A stretch of DNA of 64,000 nucleotides, taken from NCBI GenBank assembly GCA_035222895.1, contig JAVYIG010000038.1:1-64000 (forward strand), in the 5' to 3' direction. The notes under the pieces were generated by a model, which worked only from the letters and a program-made list of their open reading frames with translations, was not told the DNA's origin and made no database searches. Source of the stretch: Strongylocentrotus droebachiensis (taxonomy: Eukaryota; Echinodermata; Echinoidea; Camarodonta; Strongylocentrotidae). Positions 22,925 through 37,900 of this stretch are shown one piece after another; position 1 is the stretch's first letter, and the number at the start of each line of letters is the position of its first letter. A program made the translations under genes and the position numbers.

Positions 22925-25900
22925 GGGGGGGGGGGGGTAGTAACCCTTATTTTTAAAATGATTCATGAATTTCACAGATTTAAAAATAATGAATGTCTTT
23001 GCATTGTACTTACTTTGAGAGCTTGGATCTCTGCTTCTGATTCTGCTTTCTCACATTTCATTCTGCGCATCAGATCTTGAACGATTTTCCCTTCGTTGCC
23101 CTGCAAGAATATATTTAAAGTATTTGTTTGTTTGTTGTTTATTTTATTTTCCGTATAAAAAAAGACAACATGCATTCAGTAAAACAATAACGAATAGAAT
23201 TATGAATTACAAGATAAAATAAATGGCTGGGTAGCCCATATTCAGCGGTATCGCTATGATGCCGCTGGTCTTCCATGGGGACCTGAAATGGTACAGTAAA
23301 ACAATACAATATATACATTAACAAACGACAAAGAAAAATGGCAAGACATAAATTCCCAAGCAAAACATAGTAAGAAATAAAATATCCAGGACAGACAGTA
23401 GAGAAAAGAAACTACCTGTAGTATATATAGAATAGTGTGAAGTAAACTAAAAATAAATGTGAACTCTCGACATGCTCTAAATAGTCAAGGTCTCAATATA
23501 AGGTTCACATTATAGCTACAAAAAAAATGTCTACAATGATCTAGGTTCGTATAGGCTTTCTGTCAAATGTTAAAGGTATTATGCTTAAAGAAATATTCAA
23601 GGCTAGATATAAGAAAATACTTTTTTAACAATAGAGAGGTGGGACTGTGGAATGGTCTCCCAGAAAACGTTGTGGCAGCTAGGTCGGTAAACTAATTTAA
23701 GAATAGACTTGAGAGTCACAGTTCAAAGAATGTAAGCCTTTTGAATGAGCCGGTCTAGGTGTTGTGTATTGTCTCATGTTAATTACACAACCTCCTCCCT
23801 CCACAAATAGCAGTAATCATGGAAGAATCCTGGGTCGATGAACAGGCTTAAACCTACAACATCATGTATTAAAGTAAAGTAAGTAAGTATAATATATAGT
23901 TATCTAAAACTGCATTAAGGTTATTGTTTTGTGTCATAAGAGAAACATGAGCCTCTCTTTTATATCCTTGTTTTCTGATTGCATTTCATGAATGTACATG
24001 GCCTGGTCAGAAATATCTACAAATATTATAACTCTGTACCTTTTCCTAACAATGTTAACTCCAGGAATGACACTGACTTTAATGTTTTCTTGAATATAAA
24101 GGTATAAGATACGACAGACAAACATAGCGATTAATAAATACAAGTTTCTGATAATCAACTCTACTCTTGTCATTTACTCTTAAAAATTGATTATGGCAGG
24201 AATGTAGCTTTACAGGATGGTGATTTATTTTTATCATTAACAAAAATGTACCTCAAGAAATAAATGAAAGTATTTTATTACCTTGGCTGTTTCCATTTCA
24301 CGATGTAATTTCTCTGTGAGAGCTACATTGTAGTCCTGAACCTGAATAGGTAAGAAAAATGGTAGATCATTAGTTCTTGAAAAAGAACAATTTCAAATTC
24401 TAATAGCAACGAATAGAGACATACTAAAGCTTTTCGTCTTGCACTCATCGGAGTAAATCAAAAGAATGAAAAGAAAGCTTATATTAGACAGTATAAACAG
24501 AAGTTAAAGCCCCACTGTCCTACTTGTAGCTACTTGCTCCCTCTATACCGTGTGTCTCAAAAAAAACGTAACACTTTTGAAATGGTTGCCAAATTGAGCA
24601 TATATAATTTTATGAAAAAATGTCTATATGTATGGAAAGCTAAAGGACCAACCTTTCATATGATATGAAAAAATTAAAAAAAAATCATGCTTCGATGGAC
24701 AGTGTTCACTTAAGTTAGAGGTATGAAAATGGGCCTGCGCAGGATTTTTCCTTCCAATTTTGGACAGGTAAATTACTTGTAACTTACAAAATAAGGTCGA
24801 TATGAGATATTCATGATCGATGGATCAAAAGGATATTTTGAATCAAAAGGATATTTTGAATACCTCGAATTCTGGTATTTTCAATGCATAATGAATGATG
24901 TACTTAGCTATTACATGTTTGGGTCATTCATAAAACCTGAATAAAATGTGATTGATGATCCACCAAACTTACGGAAGAAAACTGATAAAGAAAAGGCAAG
25001 GGGTAGGTGATGGGATGGGAAAAGGTTGTGGGGGGGAGGAGAGTGGGTTGCATAATGTCAATTATGATTTTGAATACGGTATTTCAATTTAACATTTTCC
25101 CATTCTTCCTTCATCCTGTTCACATCTACCAGATCAATGATACAATAAGATGGGAGTGGAAGTTGGTGTGTGTGTGTGTGTGTGTGTGTGGCAGGGGTGG
25201 TGTTTGGGGATTGATAAATGACAGAGAGAAAGGACTGGTATTCAAAACATCCTTTTAACTCTTAATCCATCGATCATGAATATCTCATATCAAACTTATT
25301 TTGTATGCTAAAAGTAACTTACCTGTCCAAAATTGGAAGGAAAAATCCTGCGCAGGCCCATTTTCATACCTCTAACTTAAGTGAACACTGTTCATCGAAG
25401 CATGATTTTTTTTTCAATTTTTTCATATCATATGAAAGGTTGGTCCTTTAGCTTTCCATACATATCAACATTTTTTCATAAAATTATATATGCTCAATTT
25501 GGCAACCATTTCAAAAGTGTTACGTTTTTTTTGAGACACACGGTATAGAAAACTTCCCCAATCGGTGCCTGTTGGTCCCCCATGATCCTCTTTTTCTAAT
25601 GTTAGTTGAGAGCTGAGTTAATGAGATAGCCACCTGTCAGTGACCTTGCTTTGCAGTCTAATCCCTTCTGGCCCAGTAGTATTGACGGTCTTTAAAGGAA
25701 CAGTCACCTCTTAGATTCCAAATTCCTTATTTGACTTTACAAAGGGGATTCTTTACACAGCTGAGCAGCCTAAAATCAACATCAGGGCCCTGTTTCATAA
25801 AACTTGTTATCAATACAAAAATTCTAAAATCGTATGGCAAATTTGCTCTCAGCCAATCAAATGCAAGAATTTCAGTAGCTTATAACGGATACTGTAACTG

Positions 25901-28900
25901 GTTATTGAAAGCAAATTTTATGAAACAGGGTCAAACAAACAGAAATCCTAAGACTGATGTGGGTTCTAATCCATCCAAATATTTAAAAGTGACAAGGGAG
26001 ATGCAACAATCACGATGAACACAACACCAACATGATTGAAAGGAATACTGAAAAAGAATGCAACCCATTACAAAGTGCCAAGTGATCCACCAACAGACAA
26101 GGAAAAACAATCAACAACTGATTACTCATCACGGAACAGACGACTATTAACAAGCCACTCTCTTTCCATCTCCATCAGGGGTGATAGTGAGCACTAAAAA
26201 ATCACGCCCCCCTTGAGTAAAAAAAAAAAAGAAGAGGATTCGGGGGAAAAAATGGCATCTAACAACATTCCCTCCCTGAGTAAGAAGCATTGGGAATAGG
26301 GAAAAATAGGGAAGAATAGAGAAAATAAGGGGAAAATCAGGAAAATTGGGATAAATCAGGAAGAAAAAAAGAAAAAAATTGGGAAAAAAATAAAATAAAT
26401 AAGAAACCGATTTAAATCAGGTTTTTACCAGGACTGATCTCCATTCACACATGGCTAATTCTCTTAGCCGAATAAAGATGTCGATGCCCAAACACAAAGC
26501 ACATCACGAACACTGCATGGCTTTAAACATTCACATATGACACACTGCACCACAAAAAGAACACTGATCTGTCAAAAGATTGTGTAGTCGACAAGAGACT
26601 CATTGGTTGTGCAATGACATCACACATAGGAAACTTCATGCCATGAAACTATGATGTCACACAGCCTATGCCTAACCCACACCATCAAAGAAGACCAACT
26701 ACAGGCCATACCCGATGGACACAGGTTGAGGCAGTAAAGCACCACATAAAACAAAAAAATTCAACATTGTACACTCAAGAGGCTTCCTTAAAGCCCCACT
26801 GCACTACTTGCGCCCTCTATAAAGCAAACAATACCTAATTGGTGACTGTTGGTCCCCCATGGTCCCCTTCTTCTTATGTTAATTGAGAGCTCAATTGATG
26901 TGATAACCATCTGTCAGTGACCTTGGGGGGAAGTCTAATCCCTCCTGACCAAACTAGTGCAGATAGGCTTTAAGTTATTCTTGATCATGACTGGAATGCA
27001 CTGCATGAGAAACAATAACAAGTTTGCATCCTCTCCAAAGGAATGCAGATCAAGGATTTTGTCTTTGGAGCCATCACGCAAGGGAATTCTTGCAGTTTAT
27101 TTTGGAAGTACACACTCCACACTAAAAGCAACTGTGCCAAACTTTGTATACAGTTTCTCCTTCCCTGACTGTTCAGAACCTCAAAAAGTGGAACTATTTT
27201 AACGCATTTCAAGGATAAAAACAACAAACTCGGCACCCACGACCTTGGTGCAGCAAAAATTCTTCAACCGTAAAAAACTTACTTGTAATAAAATTCTGGA
27301 ATCGTGATTTAAATGTTTTCTACACATGATAAATAAAGCCACCATGATTCCAGAGGCAGTGTGAACCTGACGTTGCTAGTTGGAATAATTGGGGAAATAA
27401 TTACCAAAAATATCAATAAAATCTAATGACCTTGTGATGCTGGATGACTAAAACAAAGAGAAGAAGTTTCAAGGAAACCAGTGAAAATTTGTCAAGTGTT
27501 TTAGAAACTAGTAAATGGTACTTGACTGATGTGTATGAACTTTGAATAGAATTAGTTTAAACATGTTCGTGTTCAGGCAGTGATGATTGTAAAGATCAAA
27601 TAACCTATGAGTCTTCTTCATATAGCATTATAACAATAAATGGACTAATAAGTCAGGGTTCCCTGTATGGCAAGACAAGTTTGTTTACCATTTTGGATTT
27701 TTCACCTCCAGGAATTTTTTTCTTATTCTCAAATTCAAAGATTTATAAGGGTAAAGAGATCCTTATCTGTAAATTGGAAGAAAATAAGTTTATTCTGAAG
27801 GCATTTCATATTCTAAAGATATTTATAATGATAATGATGATGACAATGATATTGGGTTCTTGTAAGGCGCTCATATCTGTCAGACGCTCTCGCTTATTAC
27901 CGTGGCGTTAGCATGGCTGCATTATGGCCCTCTAGCATTTCAAGGAATTCAAATTCAAGGTGTGGCAATTGTAGATCAATGTCTTGCCAAAGGACATTAG
28001 TGCCGCGGCGGGACTCGAACCACGGACCATGCGATCCACAGTCTGGTGACGTATCTACTCGACCCCAACACCTCTACTTAATCTTAATATATATCAAAAG
28101 AAGCCAGAGGTGTATCAAAACCATTTTTAAAATGAAGAAAATTTATATTTTCCATTGGGAAACTTCAATAATAAACAAGGGAAACGCTCTCGGCGGTCTC
28201 ACCTGCATTACGCAATTCTATATGATGAAAAATTGAGGTTGGAAGTTTGGAACATTATTTATAGGCAGGGTGGCCCGGAAAACCTGCGCCTACGTCTCGC
28301 TTTTTGCTACGCAGGCTAGACAAAAATTAAAATGAGACAGCAAGATAAACATGCTTCATATCATTCAATATTGATAATAGTGACTTTCTTTTTACCACGC
28401 TCATGTTTCGTCATGCCTTGACCCTCCTGGCATTCCAATATTACTACTCCAGTTTTAGCCAAATGTCCAAATACACTTTATGTATTGCTCTAGAATACTG
28501 GGTACCCATTTACACCTGGATGGAAAGTGGCCATCTTAGTCTTTCCAATGGAAATTAATGCCGGGCTGGGATTTGAACCCTCGACTACTTGATTGAAAAC
28601 CAACTTAATGAACCACTATACCACACCACAACATCTTAATTTTAGTAGTCTTGAAATCTGAATCTCATGGAATCCATACCTCTTGAAACTTTTTATCCAG
28701 CTTCTTAAGATCTTGTTTGATGTTTTGCTTTTCCTCTTCGGCGACGTCCAGCTGTCTTTCTATCCCCTTCTTCTGAGCGGTCAGTTCAGAAAACTGAGTG
28801 GTCAGTTCAGCGTTCTGCTTGGTGAGGTCACGCAGCTCTCTCTGTAAATGACAAAACGGGGGGTAGATACTAGATTTCATTTCTGAGCATCTACATGTTT

Positions 28901-31900
28901 TGTATGCTAGATGGAGAAACAGTGCTGTAACAAGTATTTGTTCCGTCATTTTAATAATAAGAATAACTAGATTTGTAAAACTTGTTTGGAACAAGTATAG
29001 GTGGGCTGATCCAACAAAAAATTGAGACAAAATAAAGGGTACATTTGAGATAGCTTTTTGTCTCAGCTACAACATACTCAAAGTTCAGCGTAAATGAAGC
29101 TAAAACGACGTAGATATTGCTCGCGAAAAATGGGAGTGTAGAATTGAGTTTTGAGAAAAAGTCATATCCCGTAGAGAATACACGCAAAATGTGAAAAATT
29201 GACATGCCTCCTTTAATCGCAAAAATACGCCATGATGCCTTAGTCAAAATGAAGAATAATAGTAACTGCATTTGTAGAAAATTGTCTCAGCTAGAACATA
29301 TCAAAATTTGGAAGAAAATCGACCAATATTTACCGAGAATCAATTTTCCATAAATATGCTGACGTCATAATATGCAAATTGGAATTTTGAGATCGGAGGC
29401 CATTTTGATGACGTCATTAGTTAATTGAGGGTCAAATGAGACATGAAAAAATATTTCTGAATCAAAAAATGAAAAAAATTGGGGTCACCTTGCATCCTAA
29501 AGAGCTACCATGGATTTTGTATAGGCATGTTTTTGCCCATATATGCTATGTATTACAAGAGCTCGCGCGCACAGAAATTTTTGTTAAACGGTCGATCATT
29601 CCCTTATTGATAGTCATAAAGAGACGAACATGGTATTAATTTGTTTGTAAAAATATGTGAAATATTATGGAAGAAAAAAAAGGCGATTATATGTTGTGTA
29701 ATGGTGTTACGCGCGAAAAACGCGCGCATGCGTGTGTGCACGATTTTTTATAAAATGCTTAGAATGGCCTAAAACGTATGCAAAATAATTTTGAGACGAT
29801 TTTGAGCATTTCAAAATTTTGTGCGCGCATTGACGCGCATGTTATTTGACCTGAAATTGACCGGACGGATATTGACCTTGATCATGATAAATATGAATGA
29901 GAAATAGCTTTTGGTTATGAAGATATGATCATGAGTTGATTTTCGTAAAATTTTACAAAATGGCGCCTAGATGACGTCATCAGTCAAGGTCAAGGTTGAA
30001 CAAATTTCTGTGCTTTTTGCATATGCCTATACATATGTGTGCCAAATTTCAAGGCATTTGATTAAGCCATTTTTAAGTTATCTTGTTAACGAAAAAGTGG
30101 TTAGAAATAAGAAAAATATTTAATAATAAATAAATAAATAATAAAGGCAATTCTAACGAAATTATAAGGTGGTCTGTACGATATACAGCCCACCTGATAA
30201 TATTGGATATTTATATAGCGCACATATCCACCATGCATGGCGCTCAAAGCGCTCCAACTATTTCCCCGGCTCTGCTAGGCAGCCGATTTCGGCGCTCACA
30301 GCATTCAAGAAATTCCTTCCTACCGGTACCAATTTAACATCTGGATGGAGAGTGGCAAATGTAGATTAATATCTTGTATTTTGTTTTTAGGTAATCTATT
30401 TATATATTTATAATCATTATTATTATTATTATTATTTATAAGATATATATATACATATTTTTTCAATTGTTTGAATTATTATTTATATAAATATAGTAAT
30501 TATTTTATGCAAAGTTATGAGGATAATCTATTAATCCTTTATTATTCTTAATATAAAAAAGTATACATATATTAATAATATCAAAATAATGATAATATGT
30601 TGCCTATGGCTCACAGTTCTCAGCAGAGTAAGAGACCTCACACATAAACGCAGGCTAATCGCTGCATGCATTAAGCTCACTGACCCTATTTGTGCTAACA
30701 GAAAGAGTTCATGAGGACACTCATATTAATCAGTAATCAGTTAAAAAACAACGCCAGCCGAACAAACATTCTCACACCATACCTGTGTTCTCTGGTTCTG
30801 CCCTTGAGCATCATGTAATTTAGCTTTAGCTGAATCTAGCTGCTGTTCTACTTTGAGATTTTCATTGCTGAGTATCATGAACCTCGATTGCTCTCCCCGT
30901 AACTCTCCCTCCAACTAGAATGGAAATAATATTAGAAATAGCAATGATGACAACTGTGACAATAATAATGATTATGAAGTAGAAGAAGAAGAAGAAGATT
31001 TGTAATATCCTCCTTGATTTGAGTTACATTAAATGTTACATTTAGCCTATATTTCTGGAATCCTTTGGTAGTATTATTCAGGGTGGTTAAGTAGCCTATT
31101 ACATATTAATGAGCTAATACAAGCGAGCTATCGCACATGACGAAGAAGAAGAAGAAGAAGAAGAAGAAGAAGAAGAAGAAGAAGAAGAAGAAGAAGAAGA
31201 AGAAGAAGAAGAAGAAGAAGAAGAAGAAGAAGAAGAAGAAGAAGAAGAAGAAGAAGAAGAAGAAGAAGAAGAAGAAGAAGAAGAAGAAGAAGAAGAAGAA
31301 GAAGAAGAAGAAGAAGAACTCATTCCACATAGATCTATGTGATATATATGTCAACAATGAACTCTTAAGCAGGAAATGGACTGTCCTAAGGGCGACAGCT
31401 TAGGAAAGTTTGACTGATGTCCTCTGATGAAGACAAATTATCAAAATTAAATAAATACTACTATATCAGCTGTTATTTTAACTAGGGCTTGATATTTCAT
31501 AAATTTGCAAATTGTTGTAGGATCATATTTTCAACAACACGGGAGATGAGCTGGCAATGCATTTACTGCAAATAGAACAGTGTTATTATCATGAAAACAA
31601 CAAATTGCACCCCCCAAAATTTAAGTGAGCTCCTGTGTGTATGTTTGTAATTGTTTTTTTTAAAGACGTGTATAAATCAGATATGATTAACCCTTAACCT
31701 TTAAACGTCACCATCCAAAAGACGTGACTCAGTTTCGAACCTGCGTCCTCGGCTGAATCAGTTTGCAAGTTTTATTGTTAGCTGGATTACAGACGCGTGC
31801 CACAACCCTCCTGTCATCACCAACTTGCTATTTATTCACACATAAATTGTGCAACAGCGGTTGAATGAATGGATGAACGTTCACTGTGGTGTACTGACCT

Positions 31901-34900
31901 TGTCTGATAGATTCCTGTTCTCCCGGAGTTCATGGTCTAGTTTCAGACAGGAAGACTTCATTTCATTCACCTCGATATCCTTTAATCTCAGCTGCTCATC
32001 TTGTCTTGCTAGCTTTTCCTATATTAAGAAAGTACAACAACAGAATCATTTAGTTAGAGCCCTATAGAAGAAAAAGAAATATATCATCTATTTCATTTAA
32101 TAAAGAACTCTGAAAAGAATGTTAATAATCAATACAATAACAATAATTATGGTAATAATAATAAAAATAATGATAACGATAATAATACTTATTATAATAA
32201 CAATGATAATTAAAAAAAGGATAAACATACAATGAACTACGTTAGTTTGGGCATGTGGAACGCTGACTCAAATATCATGTACTTTAATATTGTATCAGTA
32301 GTATATATACAGAAATTACCTCCCCGTAGTTATAGTTTGATTCAACAAAAATACAAGAAAGAGGACTTCCGTTAAGGACAAAAAGGAAAATTATGAAGAT
32401 AAGATATCTGGCATGTGAATGTAATCAGTGCTCCCATTCATCCTGTCGAAATAAGGAAAGATTGTATAGATTGAAAACTTTGAATCTTAAATCAAAGGAG
32501 AGGGAAAAAAAAACAATTTGCAAAATATAAACCACCTTACAAATTATCAGAAAGAAAAAAAGACATATATACGTATCCATATCAAGCTTACTAGGATATC
32601 GGCGATTTCCCGTTGCAGGTTCTCCATCCTGTGGCTCATGTTTGTTTTGTGCATCTTTAATGCCTCGTTTTCTTTCAGTAGTTCCTCAGACCTATCTTGG
32701 TATTGAGATGAGCTGTGGCTGCTCGATTCATGTTCTCTCTCCAGCTTCCTGCATTTTGATTTCAAGCTATTCAAATAGAAACAATAATTAAAGGGCAATC
32801 CAACCCTTGTAATAACTTCATTTGTATGATTGAAAGAAGGAAAATAAGAGAAACAGAAGGGCGAAAGTTTGAAATAAATCGGACCAATAATGAGAGAATT
32901 ATGAAAGTGTGAAATATGACATCATCATAGCTATGTGAATCTCAAATTAGCAATTTGTGACATACTTCACGGGCTACATTGATGTTTATCGTGTACAAAA
33001 ATATCATTAATTTCTGTTTTTCTTCCAAGTGTCTTCTCCCTTGGGGCACTACTCAAAATATGTCATAGAGAGTATATCATTATAGGTCTTCTTAAGAGAA
33101 AATACCCTACCAAGTCATTTTCATATTTGTTCTTTATTATTTCTGTCTTTCATATTCATTCTATTAAAACAAATTATTTCATTCTTTCTTCCTTTGATTC
33201 TCTCTTCTTTTATCCTTACAAATTTTCCTTTACTCCCTTGTCTAAGTTTCTCATTACATTTACTTACTGTTTCACCATGTCAAGTAGTTTTCTCTGCCTC
33301 TCTTCTGTCTTCCCTTGGTTCTCTGTGAGTAGTCTCTCACTCTCCCTGGCCCTCCTGATGCTAGCCTCGCTCTCATTGGTCTTTACTCTACGCCTCTCTT
33401 CTAGGTCCTGGAGCTGGTCCAGGGCTTGCTGACGTTGGTGCTCACTCTCCGCTAGACTGTCTGTAGCATCCTTCAGCTGGGCTAGCAGCTTTCCCTGGCT
33501 CCTGTCCTTACCGTCAAGTTCTTTGTTGAGAGTCTGAAAGCACAAAAATAAAATTAACATTTGTTTGTTTCTTCATTTCATTTTCATAAAAAAACACAGC
33601 AAAAGCAAAGAAACATACAAATATATATACATACTAAGGCAGAGAATGTTCAGTTCATACAAATAACTTCAAATGAAATAGGAGAACAAAGGGAAAGCCC
33701 ATGGTGGCCTTGTCTAAAAAAGTTCCCCTGAATATTATAATTTATATTACTGAGTATATATCAGTCAAAGAAATCACACAGACAGCGATAAACACAATAT
33801 AAAGACAAACAATTACAAAAACATGTGTGAAATGATGTAAAATTGGAGGAGGTAAAAAGGTTTGGTTTGCTATGATCTGATTTACCCAGGTTGGCCTCAT
33901 CAGTGACTGCTCTCCATGAGGGGCCTGCAATCATTTCATGAACTACTTTCAGCTCATCTACCATGATAAGGTGTTCAATCATACAGGGAATTTTACTTCT
34001 GCACAGAGCTCATTGTGTGGGCATATCTAGAGATCTAATTTAGCCCCAATAGAAATCGTCTATTCCGTGCAATTTTAATTTCTTGTGACAATTTACATAA
34101 ATTTCAACAACATAAAAGATAGCATAGTTTAGTATGTAGCATAGCTATTTTCATATGTTTTTGTCAAGGTCAGTACTGTCTGAACTAAAACAATTTCCAT
34201 TTTTTTCTTCTCCATTCTCTCCTTTTCACTGACTTGGTCTTTTAACATAAAATGGTATTACTACATTACACTCATAACTTTGTTTTGCAATGTCGATTTC
34301 ATCTTACCAATGCGAAATCATTTCTTCAAAAGTTGATTTACTGTACAATATGTATTTAATTTTGTATATGTTTATATCTCTCTATATTTTAAATTTGTTT
34401 GTAAATTGAACATTTTCAGCCTGCGAGGTGCTTGTTTGATGTGTTTTTGCAATAAACCAAACCAATTGAATTCAATTCAAGTCAAGAATGCATGTGATTT
34501 GGGACGGGTACTTACGTCAATATGTTCAGACAGCTGCTCCTTTTGTCTTCTGCTTCTCTCCAGTTCTTTCCTCTGTTCATCATACTCTCTGAGACTACTG
34601 GCCTGACTCAGCTGGGCTCTCAAACTATGATTCTCCCTCTCCAAACCGCTGTTTTCTCTTGCACCATCTGCATCTGTAGATTCGTACAATGAAACGGGAG
34701 GAAGAGATAAAAAATATGGCTTACTCTCTCTCTCTCTCTCTTTCAGTCTGTGCGTGTCTGCCTCCTTCTTTCAGTCTGTGTTTCTCTCTCTCCCTCTTTT
34801 TCTATCCCTGTCTCCATTTGTATCTCTCTGCACCCTTACATTTAGGTCAGTTTTACAAGACTATAAAGATTAGACAAAAATATAGGTGATAATAAAGGAT

Positions 34901-37900
34901 ACTTTCTCTCTCTCCTCCTATAAAACTGAACTTTACAACAGAGAAGAATATATGTACATTGTACTTTGTGTTACAAGGGAGTACTTAGAGGCCAAATAAC
35001 TATAAAATACTTTTTCATCACTAAATATTCTAATGATGAATCCTTTATTGAGATATGGCCAGCAACAGGAAAATATTTCTCTCTCTCATTTTATTTATTT
35101 ATTTATTTTTGATATGTATACAGACAGGGTGGCACATATCACATATTTGATGGCCTTCCATGAGGCCCTGTTTTCTACTGTTGTGTCTGAGGGTTCTCAA
35201 AACTTTCCTACACATTTCATTACATTTTCATTTATTTCAAAACAATGCTACAACCACTAAACCCTCTCATTACCTTCACGGTTCCTGTGTTGCCTCTCTC
35301 TCCTCAAGACAGGAAAGTCATCTTCATGGAAAGAGTCCTTCATCTGCGTCATTTGGCTCTTGAGACTGTGTCTATCTTCATCTGAACGAGCAAGGTCCTT
35401 CCGAAGTGATTCCATCTAAGGGACAGGCAAAGAAATGGGCTTGCATTCAATCACAGGTGGAATTGGTTATACAGTGAAACCTGCCTATAAAGACCACCCA
35501 AGGGAGACAAGAAAAGTGGTTTTTATAGGCAGGTGGTCTTTATGTTCAGGTTCCTTTAGTACATGTTTCAATGAGAAACCTTTTTCCAGGGGAAAAAAAT
35601 GTGGTCTTTCTATACAGGTGGTCACTAAAGCAGGTTTGACTGTTCCTGGGCCCCCGTTTTATGAAAACTTGATATCTATCGCATCTTATTTGCAATTGAT
35701 ATCAATCGCAACTATGAACATAAGACTAAGAGATAGGAGACTGCGAACTTGGATTAATGTGATTTATGGAGCACCAAAGGTCAAGATCTTATTTTTCTTC
35801 TTTCAGTTACAGAATTACGGTCATTTCTATGAGACAAGGAGGTCGGCAGTTGGCAATAGTGGACTGAATTTGCACATTAAAATCGGACTGAAGTTAACCT
35901 GCTTTAAGGAATTCTGGCCAATTACTGAGTCCAAGTCATTATTCAGCAGTTTCACAAATAGTAAGGATATATTCTTAAGTTATCAAAGTCTTGCTGAGTA
36001 GTACACAATAAAGTTAATAAATCTGAATGATAGCGTACATTATATTCTAAAGAGGAAACAATTATACATTATATTATGTTATCGTCCAGGGAAAAGTTGA
36101 TTTGAGTTGGTGTTTTTTAAGATCACGATGGATTTAACCTACAGTTGAGTGCCTAAAGGTTTCATTACGACAACTTTCTCCAGAATTTGGGTATGTCACC
36201 TGCAAGACAACATAAAGATACCATTGAAGACATGTTCACACATAATGGGCTAAACTGCAGTGGTGTACCTTGGCACTTGTAATGTGTACATGAATGGCAG
36301 GTAGGGGTGAGAAATATGTATCTGTGCTCAACAAATGCCATTTATCTGCATGCTACAAGATACAGGAATATGAGATGCATTGTGTGGTGGTTTACTGCTG
36401 CACATGTGAACAAGGATCTTTAAAGGGAAAAGAAACACTAAAGCCTCTTTAAGATATGACACAGCGCAAACCACAACTTGTTTTCATGATGACTTAAAGG
36501 GGCTGTAGCATGAGGAGACTACGTGTCTTTCTTGTGGCCTGACTCGGGGCTAATCGGGTATAATACGACTATGGTGATACGATGGCAGTAGGCCTACGTA
36601 TTCATGTGAGTGCAACATATGCGAAACTGAAGCGTGAGGAGAACTTTGGTCTGTTTTGCGAACACTAGCACGCTGACCCAGTTAATCAAGCCCATTCGTT
36701 TATGTGCAGTTGTCAAAAAGAAGACGTAGATGGCGTCTACTAGTATTTCCCATGCTACAGCCCCTTAAAGTGTAATATGCATCAGATTTCCGATTTCTTA
36801 TAACACAGAGTCAGGGGATACACACATGACCTTTGTTGCGCGCAGTTTCCATTTATTTACACAAAGAAAAAGTGGTGGTTTACAACATCACATCTGAACA
36901 AGCCTTAAAGCCTATCTACACTAGTTTGGCCAGGAGGGATTAGACCTCCCTGCATGGTCACTGACAGGTGGTTATCTCTTCAAATCAGCTCTCAATTTAA
37001 ATAAGAAAAAGGGGACCCGCTTAGGCATTGTTTGCTATATAGAGGGCGCAAGGAGCTACAAGTAGTGCAGTGGGGCTTTAAAAGAACTCACATGTAGCTG
37101 GAGAACGGATGAACTTCCATGTGATTGATCCAGTTTTCTCCTGGTACTCTCCAGCTCCGAAGCCATCTTCTGCTTCTCAGCTTCCATCTGGATCAGTCTT
37201 GATCTCAACTCACGATCTTCCTCTCGGCTAACGTTCAGCAGAGTCTACAATGGTCATAGAAAGAATAGGACATGGAGACATTGACCATCTCTACAGGTTA
37301 ATATCCCTCTCACCTCTCTCTCTCTCTCTCTCCCTGTCATCTCCTTTCTCTCTCTCTCTCTCTCACTCTCTCTTCTATATCCCTCTCATCTCTCAGCCGT
37401 CAATAACATACAATCTGCAAATTCTGAACCCTCAATGGCAAACAGGGGAGGGGGAAAAAGGGAGCTGAGCACAAAATAGCCCCCCCCCCCCCTCTCCCAG
37501 CATACTCATTTCCCCTCCCCTTCTTATTCCTTACTCTTTTTCCTCTTTTAGTACTTCATACTCCCTTCTCCTTCTCTCACCAGAGCATGTTTCATATACA
37601 CATTGGTTGACCACCTCTAAAATGCAACAATGTGCCCCCCACCACTGTCCCTCTCTTTACATCCCTCCCCTCTCTCATTACCTGTCAATCCATTTTCTCT
37701 GCCTCTCTCACACTCATCTGATTTGTCTTGATCTCAGTCAACAGCTCCTTGTGGTTCTTATTCAACAGTCTAACAAAACCAGGAAAACTGCACCTTCAAC
37801 GTTTTCTCTCTCTCTTTTTCTCCTCCTCCTCACTCAAGTGTTTTAAAAACATTATTTAGTTACATTTGATGTTTTAAAAACGTTATTTAGTTACATTTGA

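Noticed and set aside
31106-31403. Poly-Lys, poly-Ser and poly-Phe frames
   Set aside because: All three are readings of one GAA microsatellite inside an intron.
35435-36001. 188-codon plus-strand frame
   Set aside because: Its first 330 bases are two MITE fragments, and the rest has no motif or splice context; it opposes CEP128.
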